A DNA stretch of 64,000 nucleotides from an uncultured Bacteroidaceae bacterium (GTDB taxonomy: Bacteria > Bacteroidota > Bacteroidia > Bacteroidales > Bacteroidaceae), in the NCBI GenBank assembly GCA_905234605.1, contig CAJOIE010000003.1, positions 1 to 64,000 on the forward strand, written 5' to 3'. How positions within the stretch are numbered: position 1 is the first letter of the stretch; each line of letters begins with the position of its first letter. The position numbers and the translations under genes were made by a program. This document shows positions 26,959-36,127 of this stretch, one piece after another. A model generated the notes under the pieces. It did not search any database. It was not told the DNA's origin and worked only from the letters and a program-made list of their open reading frames with translations.

Positions 26959-29550
26959 CTAATCGGTGCTGTTGCTCATGGTCAGCGAGGTGCCTGTGGC
27001 ATCGGCGTCTATCGTGATGGGTTGCTCACGGCTGACGGTGCCCGCGAGGATGGCACGCGAGAGCTGATTGAGGAGCAGACGCTGGATGGCTCGCTTCACG
27101 GGACGTGCACCGAACTCAGGGTCGTAGCCCTCACGCGTGAGCAGGTCGATGGCGGCATCCGTGAGACGGAGCGTCACGCCTTCAGCCTCTGTGCGCTGCT
27201 GCACGCCATGCAGCTGGAGCATTACCACCTGGCGTATCTCGGCCTCACTCAACGGTTCAAACATGATGGTCTCATCAATGCGGTTGAGGAACTCGGGGCG
27301 CACACTCTGGCGCAGCAGGCCGAGCACATGCGCCTTGACGGCCTCGCGTGGCGACGCGGCATGCTCGCGGATATAGTCTGACCCGAGGTTGGAGGTTAGA
27401 ATGATGATGGTATTGCGGAAGTTGACAGTGCGGCCCTTGTTGTCGGTCAGACGGCCGTCGTCGAGCACCTGCAGCAGTGTGTTGAACACATCGGGGTGAG
27501 CCTTCTCTATCTCGTCGAACAGCACTACGGAGTATGGCTTGCGGCGCACGGCCTCCGTGAGCTGACCTCCCTCGTCGTAGCCCACATATCCCGGAGGAGC
27601 ACCAATGAGACGGCTCACAGAGTGCTTCTCCTGATATTCGCTCATGTCGATGCGGGTCATCATGGTCTCGTCGTCGAAGAGGAACTCCGCTAAGGCCTTA
27701 GCCAGCTCCGTCTTGCCGACACCCGTTGTGCCAAGGAAGATGAACGAGCCGATAGGGCGCTTGGGGTCCTGAAGGCCGGCACGCGAGCGGCGCACGGCAT
27801 CGGCCACGGCACTGATGGCCTCGTCCTGCCCTACGACACGGCGGTGCAGCTCTTCCTCCAGATGCAGCAGCTTCTCGCGCTCACTCTGGAGCATACGTGC
27901 CACAGGGATGCCCGTCCAGCGCGACACCACCTCGGCCACATCGGCAGCCGTGACCTCCTCGCGCACCATGGCCTCGGAACCCTGCGCCTCGTGCAGCTGC
28001 TGCGTGAGCTGTGCTATATGAGCTTCCAATGCTTGTATGCGGCCGTAGCGTATCTCGGCCACGCGAGCATAGTCGCCCTCACGCTCGGCACGCTCGGCAT
28101 CAAGGCGCAGCTGCTCCATCTGCTGGCGGTCTTGCTGCACGGAGGCAGCTATCTGCCTCTCACTCTCCCACTTGGCACGCATCTGCTGCTCCTGCTCACG
28201 CAGGTTGGCTATCTGTTGCTCCAGAGCTGCAAGCGAGGCCTCGCCACTCTCGGTCGTGGCTTCGCGCTTGATGCTGGCACGCTCTATCTCGAGCTGGGCC
28301 AGACGGCGTGAAATCTCGTCGAGCTCCTCTGGCACACTGTCGCGCTCCATGCGAAGACGGGCAGCAGCCTCGTCCATAAGGTCGATGGCCTTGTCGGGGA
28401 GGAAGCGGTCGGTGATGTAGCGATGGCTGAGCTCCACGGCAGCAATGATGGCTTCGTCCTGAATGCGCACGCGATGATGGTTCTCATAGCGTTCCTTGAG
28501 ACCTCGCAGTATGCTTATGCTGGCCGCCGTGTCGGGCTCGTCGACCATGACGGTCTGGAAGCGACGCTCCAGAGCCTTGTCCTTCTCGAAGTACTTCTGG
28601 TACTCATCGAGGGTGGTAGCACCTATGGCGCGCAGCTCGCCCCGCGCCAATGCAGGCTTGAGGATGTTGGCTGCATCCATGGCTCCCTCGCTCTTGCCGG
28701 CACCGACAAGGGTGTGTATCTCGTCGATGAAGAGGATGATGCGTCCCTCGCTCTTGGTCACCTCGCCTACCACCGACTTCAGTCGCTCCTCAAACTCACC
28801 CTTATACTTGGCACCTGCAATGAGTGCACCCATGTCGAGCGAATAGAGAGCCACGGAACGAAGGTTCTCGGGCACATCGCCGCGCAGTATGCGGTGAGCC
28901 AGCCCCTCAACGATGGCCGTCTTGCCTGTGCCTGGCTCACCGATGAGGATAGGGTTGTTCTTAGTCCTGCGCGAGAGTATCTGGAGCACACGGCGTATCT
29001 CCTCGTCGCGCCCTATCACAGGGTCAAGACGCCCCGAGCGTGCCTCCTCAACAAGGTTTTTGGCATACTTGCCAAGAGCCTGATAGGTGTCCTCGCTTGA
29101 TGGCGAGGTGGCTTTACTGCCACCGCGCAGCTCAGTGATGGCCGCCGAGAGTTCCTTCTCCGTGACACCAGCATCCTTGAGTAGCTTGGCTGCCGTGCTG
29201 TTGCTCTTCACAAGAGCCAGCAGGAGCTGCTCCACTGTCACGAACTCATCGCCATGCTTGGAAGCAAGAGTCTCTGCTTCGGTCAGGATGGAGTTTGCCT
29301 CACGGCTGAGGTATGGCTCTCCGCCATCCACGCGTGGCAAACTCTGTAGCTGGGCATCGAGAGCTGCACGTATGGCAGCCTCGTTCACGCCAAGCTTACG
29401 GAATACATAGCCCGTCACCTGCTGTCCTGTCGTGAGGATGGCATCAAGCAAATGCTCGGGCTCAATGGCCTGCTGCCTGCGGCTTTCTGCCGAGCGGACA
29501 GCCTGCTGCACAGTCTCCTGTGCCTTAATGGTGAACTTGTCGAATGTCAT
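26959..29550 (-). CDS. clpB: ATP-dependent disaggregase ClpB
   Basis: 863 aa, full length. Clp N-domain at 1-150, first AAA+ with Walker A 'GEPGTGKTA' (about 205) and '[13 protein letters not shown]', coiled-coil middle domain about 400-530 ('[20 protein letters not shown]'), second AAA+ with '[11 protein letters not shown]' and '[14 protein letters not shown]'. It threads aggregated proteins through a hexameric ring together with DnaK (50428). It is a single gene with a strong terminator. Confidence 0.98.
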   Translation of the reverse strand: MTFDKFTIKAQETVQQAVRSAESRRQQAIEPEHLLDAILTTGQQVTGYVFRKLGVNEAAIRAALDAQLQSLPRVDGGEPYLSREANSILTEAETLASKHGDEFVTVEQLLLALVKSNSTAAKLLKDAGVTEKELSAAITELRGGSKATSPSSEDTYQALGKYAKNLVEEARSGRLDPVIGRDEEIRRVLQILSRRTKNNPILIGEPGTGKTAIVEGLAHRILRGDVPENLRSVALYSLDMGALIAGAKYKGEFEERLKSVVGEVTKSEGRIILFIDEIHTLVGAGKSEGAMDAANILKPALARGELRAIGATTLDEYQKYFEKDKALERRFQTVMVDEPDTAASISILRGLKERYENHHRVRIQDEAIIAAVELSHRYITDRFLPDKAIDLMDEAAARLRMERDSVPEELDEISRRLAQLEIERASIKREATTESGEASLAALEQQIANLREQEQQMRAKWESERQIAASVQQDRQQMEQLRLDAERAEREGDYARVAEIRYGRIQALEAHIAQLTQQLHEAQGSEAMVREEVTAADVAEVVSRWTGIPVARMLQSEREKLLHLEEELHRRVVGQDEAISAVADAVRRSRAGLQDPKRPIGSFIFLGTTGVGKTELAKALAEFLFDDETMMTRIDMSEYQEKHSVSRLIGAPPGYVGYDEGGQLTEAVRRKPYSVVLFDEIEKAHPDVFNTLLQVLDDGRLTDNKGRTVNFRNTIIILTSNLGSDYIREHAASPREAVKAHVLGLLRQSVRPEFLNRIDETIMFEPLSEAEIRQVVMLQLHGVQQRTEAEGVTLRLTDAAIDLLTREGYDPEFGARPVKRAIQRLLLNQLSRAILAGTVSREQPITIDADATGTSLTMSNSTD

Positions 29551-29680
29551 AGCTTATATATGTTTATAGAGTTTAGCGATTATGGTTTAAGCGGTACAAC
29601 CACTATTTTGCAAAGGCTGTGCAGCGACCGGCGGAAACGCCAAAAAGGCAGAAGCACAGACAGAATGGCGCAAGAATAAC

Positions 29681-29688
29681 TACCTTTG
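29681..29688 (+). promoter_or_regulatory. -7 element of the DUF2027/Smr gene
   Basis: TACCTTTG, 82 bp before the start codon; no clear -33 element 19-20 bp upstream. Confidence 0.5.
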
Positions 29689-29769
29689 CAGCCCACAAGG
29701 CATGCGCAGCGCACTATGCTGCCATACCTTATGGCACATAACGTTACACCTTCAATACTCTCTACATAC

Positions 29770-31065
29770 ATGGAAATAGGCGAAAAGGTAAGATTTCTCA
29801 ATGAAGTGGGCGGCGGGCGCATTGCCGGTTTCGAGGGCAAGGACATCGTACTGGTGGAGGATGAGGACGGCTTCGAGATACCCATGTTGCGCTCACAGGT
29901 GGTGGTCATTGAGACCAATGACAACAACTTTGTGCGCAAGCCTAAGAAGCCATCGCCGGCTGTCACACAAGCCACTCAGCGTGCCGCCGCACACGAGGGT
30001 GCCAGCCTGCGCGCCGCTCTCGCAGCCGGCCTCGATGCCGAAGAGCCGGAGAGCGACCCGACGGATGGCGACATCACATTCCGCCCCAAGCCCAAGGAGC
30101 GCCGCGGAGGCGAGCTGCTCAACCTGCATATAGCCTTTGTCGAGGATGTCGGCCACAGGGCCGATGGTGTGCGCTTCGACACCTACCTCATCAACGACTC
30201 CAACTACTATGTCAGTGCTCTCTACGCCTACAGCGAGAATGCCGCATGGCACGCTGTGTGGCAAGGCACCGTGGTGCCAAACACCAAGGTGCGCATCCAC
30301 ACCTTCGACCGCACCGAGCTACAGCAGTTAGAGCACCTGTCGGTGAGCTTCTTCGCATGGAAAGACGACAAGCCATTTGTACAGAAACCTGCTGCCACCG
30401 TTGAGCTACGCCTCCAGACAGTGAAGTTCTACAAGCTGCACGTGTTTGCAGACACACCTTTCTTCCACTCCCCTGCCCTGCTCTACCAAATCGTGCGCGA
30501 CGATAAGCCGTTGGGGCTCAAAGCCCCGATGTTGGCTTCCGAGGAAGAAACCCCGCTGTCGGCTCCCGAAGAGACATCAGCAGCATTGACTGCTGACCCT
30601 ACATCGCCCGCGTCCCCTTCCGAGGATCACAAGGGAGCATCACCCAGGAGCGACCGCGAGGCTGTCAAGGCCGCCAAGCGTGCACTCAAGCAGGAGCAAG
30701 AAGCCATGCGCAAGAAGCACGAGGCCACGCCACATGAACGCGACCCGCATGTGTCGAAACCTAACCACAGGCCTGAGCAGGACGGCATACTGGAGGTTGA
30801 CCTGCACATCAACGCCCTGCTCGACAACACCAACGGCCTGTCGCCTGCCGTGATGCTCAACACACAGCTCACCGAGTTCCGCATAGTGATGGACCGCAAC
30901 ATAAAGCGCAAGGGACAGCGCATTGTGTTCATCCACGGCAAAGGAGAAGGCGTGCTCCGCGAAGCCATCATCAAGGAACTGCGCCACCGCTATCGCACAT
31001 GCACCTACGAGGATGCTTCGTTCCAACAATATGGTTTCGGTGCCACCATGGTGACTATCCGATGA
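29770..31065 (+). CDS. DUF2027 and Smr domain protein
   Basis: 431 aa. The start at MEIGEKVRFLNEVGGG fits the family N-terminus. Residues 1-60 (DUF2027) read 'GRIAGFEGKDIVLVEDEDGF'. A beta-rich middle (about 110-270) is followed by a Pro/Ala/Glu-rich linker (about 270-330) and the C-terminal Smr domain: 'DLHINALL', 'VFIHGKGEGVLREAI' and 'YGFGATMVTIR'. Smr domains bind or nick nucleic acids; homologues act on branched DNA or on stalled-ribosome mRNA. In Bacteroidetes this DUF2027-Smr fusion is widespread with unknown exact role. Confidence 0.85.
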   Translation: MEIGEKVRFLNEVGGGRIAGFEGKDIVLVEDEDGFEIPMLRSQVVVIETNDNNFVRKPKKPSPAVTQATQRAAAHEGASLRAALAAGLDAEEPESDPTDGDITFRPKPKERRGGELLNLHIAFVEDVGHRADGVRFDTYLINDSNYYVSALYAYSENAAWHAVWQGTVVPNTKVRIHTFDRTELQQLEHLSVSFFAWKDDKPFVQKPAATVELRLQTVKFYKLHVFADTPFFHSPALLYQIVRDDKPLGLKAPMLASEEETPLSAPEETSAALTADPTSPASPSEDHKGASPRSDREAVKAAKRALKQEQEAMRKKHEATPHERDPHVSKPNHRPEQDGILEVDLHINALLDNTNGLSPAVMLNTQLTEFRIVMDRNIKRKGQRIVFIHGKGEGVLREAIIKELRHRYRTCTYEDASFQQYGFGATMVTIR

Positions 31066-31153
31066 GAACGGCAACGTGACCAACGCTCCGCACTGTCCCG
31101 CCCCACCACTCTAACCTACCCACCGTGCCGCAGGCACCCTAAGCTTTTCGACA

Positions 31154-32416
31154 TTGCAAGACCCTCGCTCCATACATATCGCCGACTATGCATACGACCT
31201 TCCCGACAACCGCATAGCCAAACACCCTCTCGCACGCCGCGATGCCTCCAAGCTGTTGGTGTATCGCAATGGCGACATCAGCGAAGCCCACTTCGCCGAC
31301 CTGCCCGACTTCCTGCCAGCCCGCTCGCTCGTGGTGATGAACAACACACGGGTCATACAGGCTCGCCTGCATTTCCGCAAGGACACGGGTGCCAAGATTG
31401 AGGTGTTCTGCCTTGAGCCTGCCATTCCCCACGACTATGCACTCATGTTCACCCAGACAGGCAGCTGCACATGGCATTGCCTTGTGGGCAACAGCAAGAA
31501 GTGGAAGGAGGGCAGCCTGCAACTGACGTTCACACACGCTGGCACCGAGTGCTCCCTGCAATGTGAGCGCGCCGGTGCCGACCTCATACGCTTCACGTGG
31601 TCGCCCCTGTCGCTCACATGGGCCGAAGTGCTCGAAGCCTGCGGCGAACTGCCCATCCCGCCCTATCTGAACCGCGCCACCGAGGCAAGCGACCTCACCA
31701 CCTACCAGACGGTCTACTCAAAGGTGAAAGGCAGCGTGGCCGCTCCCACGGCAGGGCTCCACTTCACGCCCGACGTGCTTGCCAGCCTTGATGCTCATGG
31801 CATTGAGCGTGCCGAACTAACGCTGCATGTGGGTGCCGGCACCTTCAAGCCCGTGAAGAGCGAGGAGCTGCGCGACCATGACATGCACACAGAGTGGATA
31901 GCCGTGCCACGCACCGTGGTCGAGGCACTGCTGCGCCATGGCGGAGAGTGCACTGCCATCGGCACTACGAGTGTGCGCACCCTGGAGTCCTTATACTATA
32001 TAGGTGTAAAGCTGATGCACGCCCCCGACCTCAACGAAGAGGAACTCACCGTGGGGCAGTGGGAGCCGTATCTCAGCCCCGACAACTCTTGCGCCAGCAT
32101 CGCCGTGGGCTGTGGAGCGGATGCTGCTCCCACCGAGGAGCCGTGCAGCGGGCTTGCCGCCCTGCGCGCCATTCTGGCATGGATGGACGCCCGTGGCTGC
32201 GATGTCTTGCGCACCTCTACACAAATCATCATCGCTCCAGGCTACACCTACCACATCGTGCGCCGCATAGTGACCAACTTCCACCAGCCGCAGTCCACAC
32301 TGCTGCTGCTCGTGTCGGCCTTCGTCGGGGGCGACCGCTGGCGCGACATCTACCGCTATGCTCTCGACCACGACTTCCGCTTCCTCAGCTATGGCGACAG
32401 CTCACTGCTGATGTGA
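31154..32416 (+). CDS. queA: S-adenosylmethionine:tRNA ribosyltransferase-isomerase QueA
   Basis: 420 aa, starting with TTG; no in-frame ATG stands in the first 50 codons, and homologous N-termini ('IADYAYDLPDNRIAKHPL') begin here. Family motifs are 'RDASKLLVY', 'SLVVMNNTRVIQARL', 'APTAGLHFTPDVL', 'HVGAGTFKPV' and 'TNFHQPQSTLLLLVSAFVG'. It transfers a ribosyl group from SAM to preQ1 in tRNA to form epoxyqueuosine. It is longer than the E. coli enzyme because of an insert near residues 290-330 ('CASIAVGCGADAAPTEEPC'), as in other Bacteroidetes. It is convergent with gdhA. Confidence 0.93.
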   Translation: MQDPRSIHIADYAYDLPDNRIAKHPLARRDASKLLVYRNGDISEAHFADLPDFLPARSLVVMNNTRVIQARLHFRKDTGAKIEVFCLEPAIPHDYALMFTQTGSCTWHCLVGNSKKWKEGSLQLTFTHAGTECSLQCERAGADLIRFTWSPLSLTWAEVLEACGELPIPPYLNRATEASDLTTYQTVYSKVKGSVAAPTAGLHFTPDVLASLDAHGIERAELTLHVGAGTFKPVKSEELRDHDMHTEWIAVPRTVVEALLRHGGECTAIGTTSVRTLESLYYIGVKLMHAPDLNEEELTVGQWEPYLSPDNSCASIAVGCGADAAPTEEPCSGLAALRAILAWMDARGCDVLRTSTQIIIAPGYTYHIVRRIVTNFHQPQSTLLLLVSAFVGGDRWRDIYRYALDHDFRFLSYGDSSLLM

Positions 32417-32464
32417 GCAGGGCACGCCATCGCAGACGTCTGCGCCGATGGCAGTACCCTGCTC
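32416..32464. terminator. Hairpin between convergent queA and gdhA
   Basis: GAGCAGGG at the queA stop pairs with CCCTGCTC ending near 32464. Inside it GCCATCG pairs with CGATGGC. There is no long T run, so efficiency is uncertain. Confidence 0.5.
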
Positions 32465-32475
32465 ATCGGCATGCT

Positions 32476-33813
32476 CTACACTATACCCTGTGCCATCATG
32501 GCCTTGGCCACCTTCATGAAGCCTGCGATGTTGGCACCACGCACATAGTTGATGTAGCCGTCGGCCTCGGTGCCATACTTGACACACTGGGCATGGATGG
32601 CATGCATGATCTGGTGCAGACGCTGGTCGACCTCGGCAGCACTCCAGCTCAGGTGCATGGCATTCTGGCTCATCTCCAGTCCCGATGTGGCCACACCGCC
32701 GGCGTTGACTGCCTTGCCTGGAGCGTAGAGCATATGCGCGGCGATGAAGGCGTCTATAGCCTCGGGGGTGCAGCCCATGTTGGAAATCTCGCCCACACAG
32801 AGCACGCCGTTCTCTATGAGCCGACGGGCATCGTCGCCGTCAAGCTCATTCTGTGTTGCGCACGGCAGGGCTATGTCGCACTTCACCTCCCACGGCCTGC
32901 GGCCTGCCACGAACCGAGCCTCGGGGAATTCCTCGGCATAGGGCTGGCAGATGTCGTTGCCAGAGGCACGCAACTCAAGCATATAGTCGATTTTTTCACC
33001 GCTAATGCCCTCTGGGTCGTAGATATAGCCGTCGGGGCCGCTGATGGTGACCACCTTTGCGCCGAGCTGCGTGGCCTTGGTGGCGGCTCCCCAGGCCACA
33101 TTGCCGAAGCCGCTTATGGCCACGGTCTTGCCCTTGATGTCGTGGCCGTGGGTGGCGAGCATCTCACTGACGAAGTAGAGGCCGCCGAAGCCTGTGGCCT
33201 CAGGACGTATGAGCGAGCCGCCATACTCCAGGCCCTTGCCTGTGAGCACGCCGCTCCAGTCGCGGGTCAGCTTCTTGTACTGCCCGAAGAGGTAGCCCAC
33301 CTCGCGGGCACCTACGCCTATGTCGCCGGCCGGCACGTCGACCTCGGGACCTATGTAGCGATAGAGCTCGCTCATGAAAGCCTGACAGAAGCGCATAATC
33401 TCGGCCTCGCTCTTGCCGCGGGGCGAGAAGTCGGAGCCACCCTTGCCGCCGCCCATGGGCAGCGTGGTCAGGGCATTCTTGAATGTCTGTTCGAAGCCCA
33501 GGAACTTGAGAATGCTCAGGTTGACGCTGGCATGGAAGCGCAGGCCGCCCTTGTAGGGGCCGATGGCCGAGTTGAACTGCACGCGGTAGCCCAGGTTGAC
33601 CTGCACCTCGCCCTTGTCGTCCACCCAGGGCACACGGAAGGTGATGATGCGCTCCGGTTCCACGAGTCGCTCTATGAGCTTTGCGCGCTCGAACTCAGGG
33701 TGCTGATTGTAGACATCCTCAATGCTGAGCAACACCTCGTGCACAGCTTGCAGGTACTCTTTCTCGCCCGGATGCTTTGCTTCCAGGGAGGCCATTATCT
33801 GTTCTATCTTCAT
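32476..33813 (-). CDS. gdhA: NADP-type glutamate dehydrogenase
   Basis: 445 aa, the size of hexameric bacterial enzymes. 'QFNSAIGPYKGGLRFHASVN' binds glutamate, 'PMGGGKGGSDF' carries the catalytic lysine, and 'ISGFGNVAWGAATKA' is the NAD(P)-binding loop. It assimilates ammonia onto 2-oxoglutarate in the cytosol. A promoter, TTTG-N20-TATTTTTG, stands at 33866-33835, inside the short gap after btuC. Confidence 0.96.
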   Translation of the reverse strand: MKIEQIMASLEAKHPGEKEYLQAVHEVLLSIEDVYNQHPEFERAKLIERLVEPERIITFRVPWVDDKGEVQVNLGYRVQFNSAIGPYKGGLRFHASVNLSILKFLGFEQTFKNALTTLPMGGGKGGSDFSPRGKSEAEIMRFCQAFMSELYRYIGPEVDVPAGDIGVGAREVGYLFGQYKKLTRDWSGVLTGKGLEYGGSLIRPEATGFGGLYFVSEMLATHGHDIKGKTVAISGFGNVAWGAATKATQLGAKVVTISGPDGYIYDPEGISGEKIDYMLELRASGNDICQPYAEEFPEARFVAGRRPWEVKCDIALPCATQNELDGDDARRLIENGVLCVGEISNMGCTPEAIDAFIAAHMLYAPGKAVNAGGVATSGLEMSQNAMHLSWSAAEVDQRLHQIMHAIHAQCVKYGTEADGYINYVRGANIAGFMKVAKAMMAQGIV

Positions 33814-33834
33814 GGTTTGGTTAGTTAGTCATCG

Positions 33835-33866
33835 CAAAAATAGACTGCATGACTGTGACAACCAAA
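33835..33866 (-). promoter_or_regulatory. Promoter of gdhA
   Basis: TTTG (33866-33863), 20 bp, TATTTTTG (33842-33835) on the minus strand, 22 bp before the start codon. Confidence 0.75.
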
Positions 33867-33879
33867 CGAAAGGCTGAAA

Positions 33880-34929
33880 TTAGTGATGGCCTATGCCTTC
33901 GCGCATCACATAGAGCACAACGGGAGCACCGATGAGAGGTGTGATGACGTTGATGGGCATCAGGGCCGTGGTGAAGGCGGTTGAGAGGAGGTTGCACGCA
34001 AGGGCGAGTGCGGCACCAATGAGGAGTGTCGCGGGCAGGAGCGCGCGGTGGTCGGAGGAGCATACGAGCAGGCGTGCCATATGCGGCACAGCAAGTCCGA
34101 CGAAGGCTATGGGTCCGCAGAAGGCTGTGGATGTGGCGGTGAGCACACCGGTGGTGAGCAGCAGCATAGTGCGCGTGCGCTCAACATTGATGCCTAAGTT
34201 TGCCGCGTAGTTCTCGCCCAGGAGCATGGCATTGAGGGGCTTGGCCAAGGCGATGGCAGCGGCGATGCCTGCGAGCATGGCCACGGCAAAGGGCATGAGG
34301 CGCTCGGTGGTGACGGCGGCAAAGGTGCCCATGCCCCAGACCATGAACGAGTGGACGCCTTCCTCCGTGGCACCATAGTTGAGGAGTGAGATGAGCGACG
34401 AGGTGATGTAGCTTATCATGACGCCGGCGATGAGCAGCATCACGTCGTGCCGCAGATGCGCCGAGAGCAAGGTGAGCAGCAGCATGACGGCCATGGCTCC
34501 GACGAGTGCGGCGAGGATGACGAGCACGTAGCCGCTGAGGGTCACGCTGCCGGCAGTGAGGCTGCCGCCAAGAGCCAGCATGACGATGGCCACGCCGAGG
34601 TTGGCGCCTCCGTCGATGCCCAGCAGGCTCGGCCCTGCCAGCGGGTTGCGGAAGGCCGTCTGTAGCAGCAGGCCGGCCACGGCCAGTCCGGCTCCCGAGA
34701 GCGTGGCAGTGACAGCTTGCGGCAGGCGGCTGTCCCAGAGTATGTAGGTCCAGGCGGCATTGTCTGAACCGCGCCCCAGCAGCATGTCGGTCACGGCAGT
34801 GGCAGGGATGTGCACCGCCCCCCAGTAGAGGTTGGCCACGAAGAGTGCGGCCACGAGCGCGACACCCTGCATGGTCAGGGCCAAGAGGGTGCAGGGTCTG
34901 CGGCATATAGGGTGCAGGGAGGCTGGCAT
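33880..34929 (-). CDS. btuC: FecCD-family ABC permease, probable BtuC
   Basis: 349 aa with about ten membrane segments. Family motifs are 'DSRLPQAVTATLSGAGLAVA' (the RLPR-like loop), 'AFRNPLAGPSLLGIDGGANL' and 'GPIAFVGLAVPHMARLL'. It should form the inner-membrane channel of an importer for vitamin B12, judged by the btuB, btuG-like and btuF genes just upstream on the same strand; an iron-siderophore or heme permease is the alternative. The N-terminal 22 codons lie inside a copy of the interspersed palindrome (34864-34942), so the true start could be the Met at 34872. No ATPase gene follows: gdhA comes next. Confidence 0.85.
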   Translation of the reverse strand: MPASLHPICRRPCTLLALTMQGVALVAALFVANLYWGAVHIPATAVTDMLLGRGSDNAAWTYILWDSRLPQAVTATLSGAGLAVAGLLLQTAFRNPLAGPSLLGIDGGANLGVAIVMLALGGSLTAGSVTLSGYVLVILAALVGAMAVMLLLTLLSAHLRHDVMLLIAGVMISYITSSLISLLNYGATEEGVHSFMVWGMGTFAAVTTERLMPFAVAMLAGIAAAIALAKPLNAMLLGENYAANLGINVERTRTMLLLTTGVLTATSTAFCGPIAFVGLAVPHMARLLVCSSDHRALLPATLLIGAALALACNLLSTAFTTALMPINVITPLIGAPVVLYVMREGIGHH

Positions 34930-34942
34930 GTGGGTGCAGGGT
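34864..34942 (+). repeat. Interspersed palindrome, locus B, overlapping the btuC start
   Basis: ACCCTGCA at 34864-34871, then GGGTGCAGGGT at 34887-34897, GGGTGCAGGG at 34910-34919 and GGGTGCAGGGT at 34932-34942. The last three are direct copies spaced 23 and 22 bp apart. It covers the first 22 codons of btuC and part of the btuF-btuC gap. Confidence 0.75.
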
Positions 34943-34970
34943 CTTCGGTTTGTGCTGTGCGCGGTGTCGG

Positions 34971-36116
34971 TCAGAGAGGGCGGTAGTACTTGGGTCGCAC
35001 GCCGCCGAGCAACTCTGGATGGGCTATGGCGATGATGTCGCGCAGCAGCAGCTCGGGGTGGAAGGGTGTCTCCTCATAGAAACGTGTGTGTGAGAGGTCG
35101 CACACGTGGATATGCCTCTCGGCGTAGGCGCGGAAGCGGGTGTAGGGCTGATAGTCGGCAGCGAGCGAGGCGTAGGTGAGCGGCGTGGTGCCGCCCTGCT
35201 TGACGAGCCACAGGTCGGCATCGCCAGCCTCGGCCAGCACGGTCTCGAAAGGCAAGGGCGTGCTGCCGCTGCCGGGGAGGCGGGCAAAGGCATAGTCGAC
35301 GGCGGCATCGCGGAAGAGGCACGCCATGGTGCTGCCGCCCGACGGCACGAACCACTGTCCGCCGTACATCAGCTCCGTGAGCAGACGCGGTCGGCGTGTG
35401 GCACGTGCGGCGGTGTCGCACAGTGCCGTGTAGGCCTTGACCACGCTGCCGAAGATAGTCCTGGCGGCACGTTCCTTGCCGAAGAGCTCGCCATAGAACA
35501 ACATCCACTCCGCACGGCCGAGGGGAGTGCGCTCCATGTACTCGGCGCACTCCACGATGGGTATGCCCAGACTCTCCACACGCCCGTAGCCGCCGCTGTG
35601 CTCAAAGGGTGTCAGCAGCAGGGCGTCGGGATGCACGTCGATTATGCGCTCCACGTTGGGGGCCATGCCGTTGCCGAAGTCGGCCACGGTGCCATCGCGC
35701 AGTCCCTGCCGCACGAGAGGAATGTCAATATACTGCTTCTCACACACGCCGCATATTGCCCCGCCGGCACCGAGCTCGCAGAGGAGCCCGCAGTGAACTG
35801 CCGTGGCCACGCCGGCCCGCCGCACGGGCACGCGCACCACCGTGGTGCCCCCGCCGGCATAGGCCTGCAAGGTATGCTCATCGGCACTCGCGCCCCTTGG
35901 CACAAGCACATAGCGGTGCAACACCGCCGTGCTGTCCCAGGGGTTGACGAGTGTCCAGAGGCTCCAGCCTTCGGGCGTGGTGCCATGACGCAGCAGGGTG
36001 GCATGATCCAACGCGGCGGCTGTCGTGGCAGCTGCCGTGCGCCTGCTGCCTGCGGCGAGCCACACTGCGGTGGCCGCCGCAAGCAGTAGCATGAGGACGA
36101 TGACGATGCGGCGCAT
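34971..36116 (-). CDS. btuF: Periplasmic ABC substrate-binding protein, probable BtuF
   Basis: 381 aa with an N-terminal hydrophobic segment (residues 3-22). Residues about 75-380 have the helical-backbone binding-protein fold (cluster A): 'VATAVHCGLLCELGAGGAIC' at the first strand, 'NVERIIDVHPDALLLTPFE' and 'LGIPIVECAEYMERTPLGRA'. It should deliver cobalamin (or an iron chelate) to the permease encoded 41 bp downstream. It begins 11 bp after the propeller lipoprotein gene. Confidence 0.8.
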   Translation of the reverse strand: MRRIVIVLMLLLAAATAVWLAAGSRRTAAATTAAALDHATLLRHGTTPEGWSLWTLVNPWDSTAVLHRYVLVPRGASADEHTLQAYAGGGTTVVRVPVRRAGVATAVHCGLLCELGAGGAICGVCEKQYIDIPLVRQGLRDGTVADFGNGMAPNVERIIDVHPDALLLTPFEHSGGYGRVESLGIPIVECAEYMERTPLGRAEWMLFYGELFGKERAARTIFGSVVKAYTALCDTAARATRRPRLLTELMYGGQWFVPSGGSTMACLFRDAAVDYAFARLPGSGSTPLPFETVLAEAGDADLWLVKQGGTTPLTYASLAADYQPYTRFRAYAERHIHVCDLSHTRFYEETPFHPELLLRDIIAIAHPELLGGVRPKYYRPL

Positions 36117-36127
36117 TGGGTGGCGGC

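Noticed and set aside
31894-33828. 644-aa plus-strand frame
   Set aside because: It overlaps queA in another frame and gdhA in antisense; both of those are certain genes.
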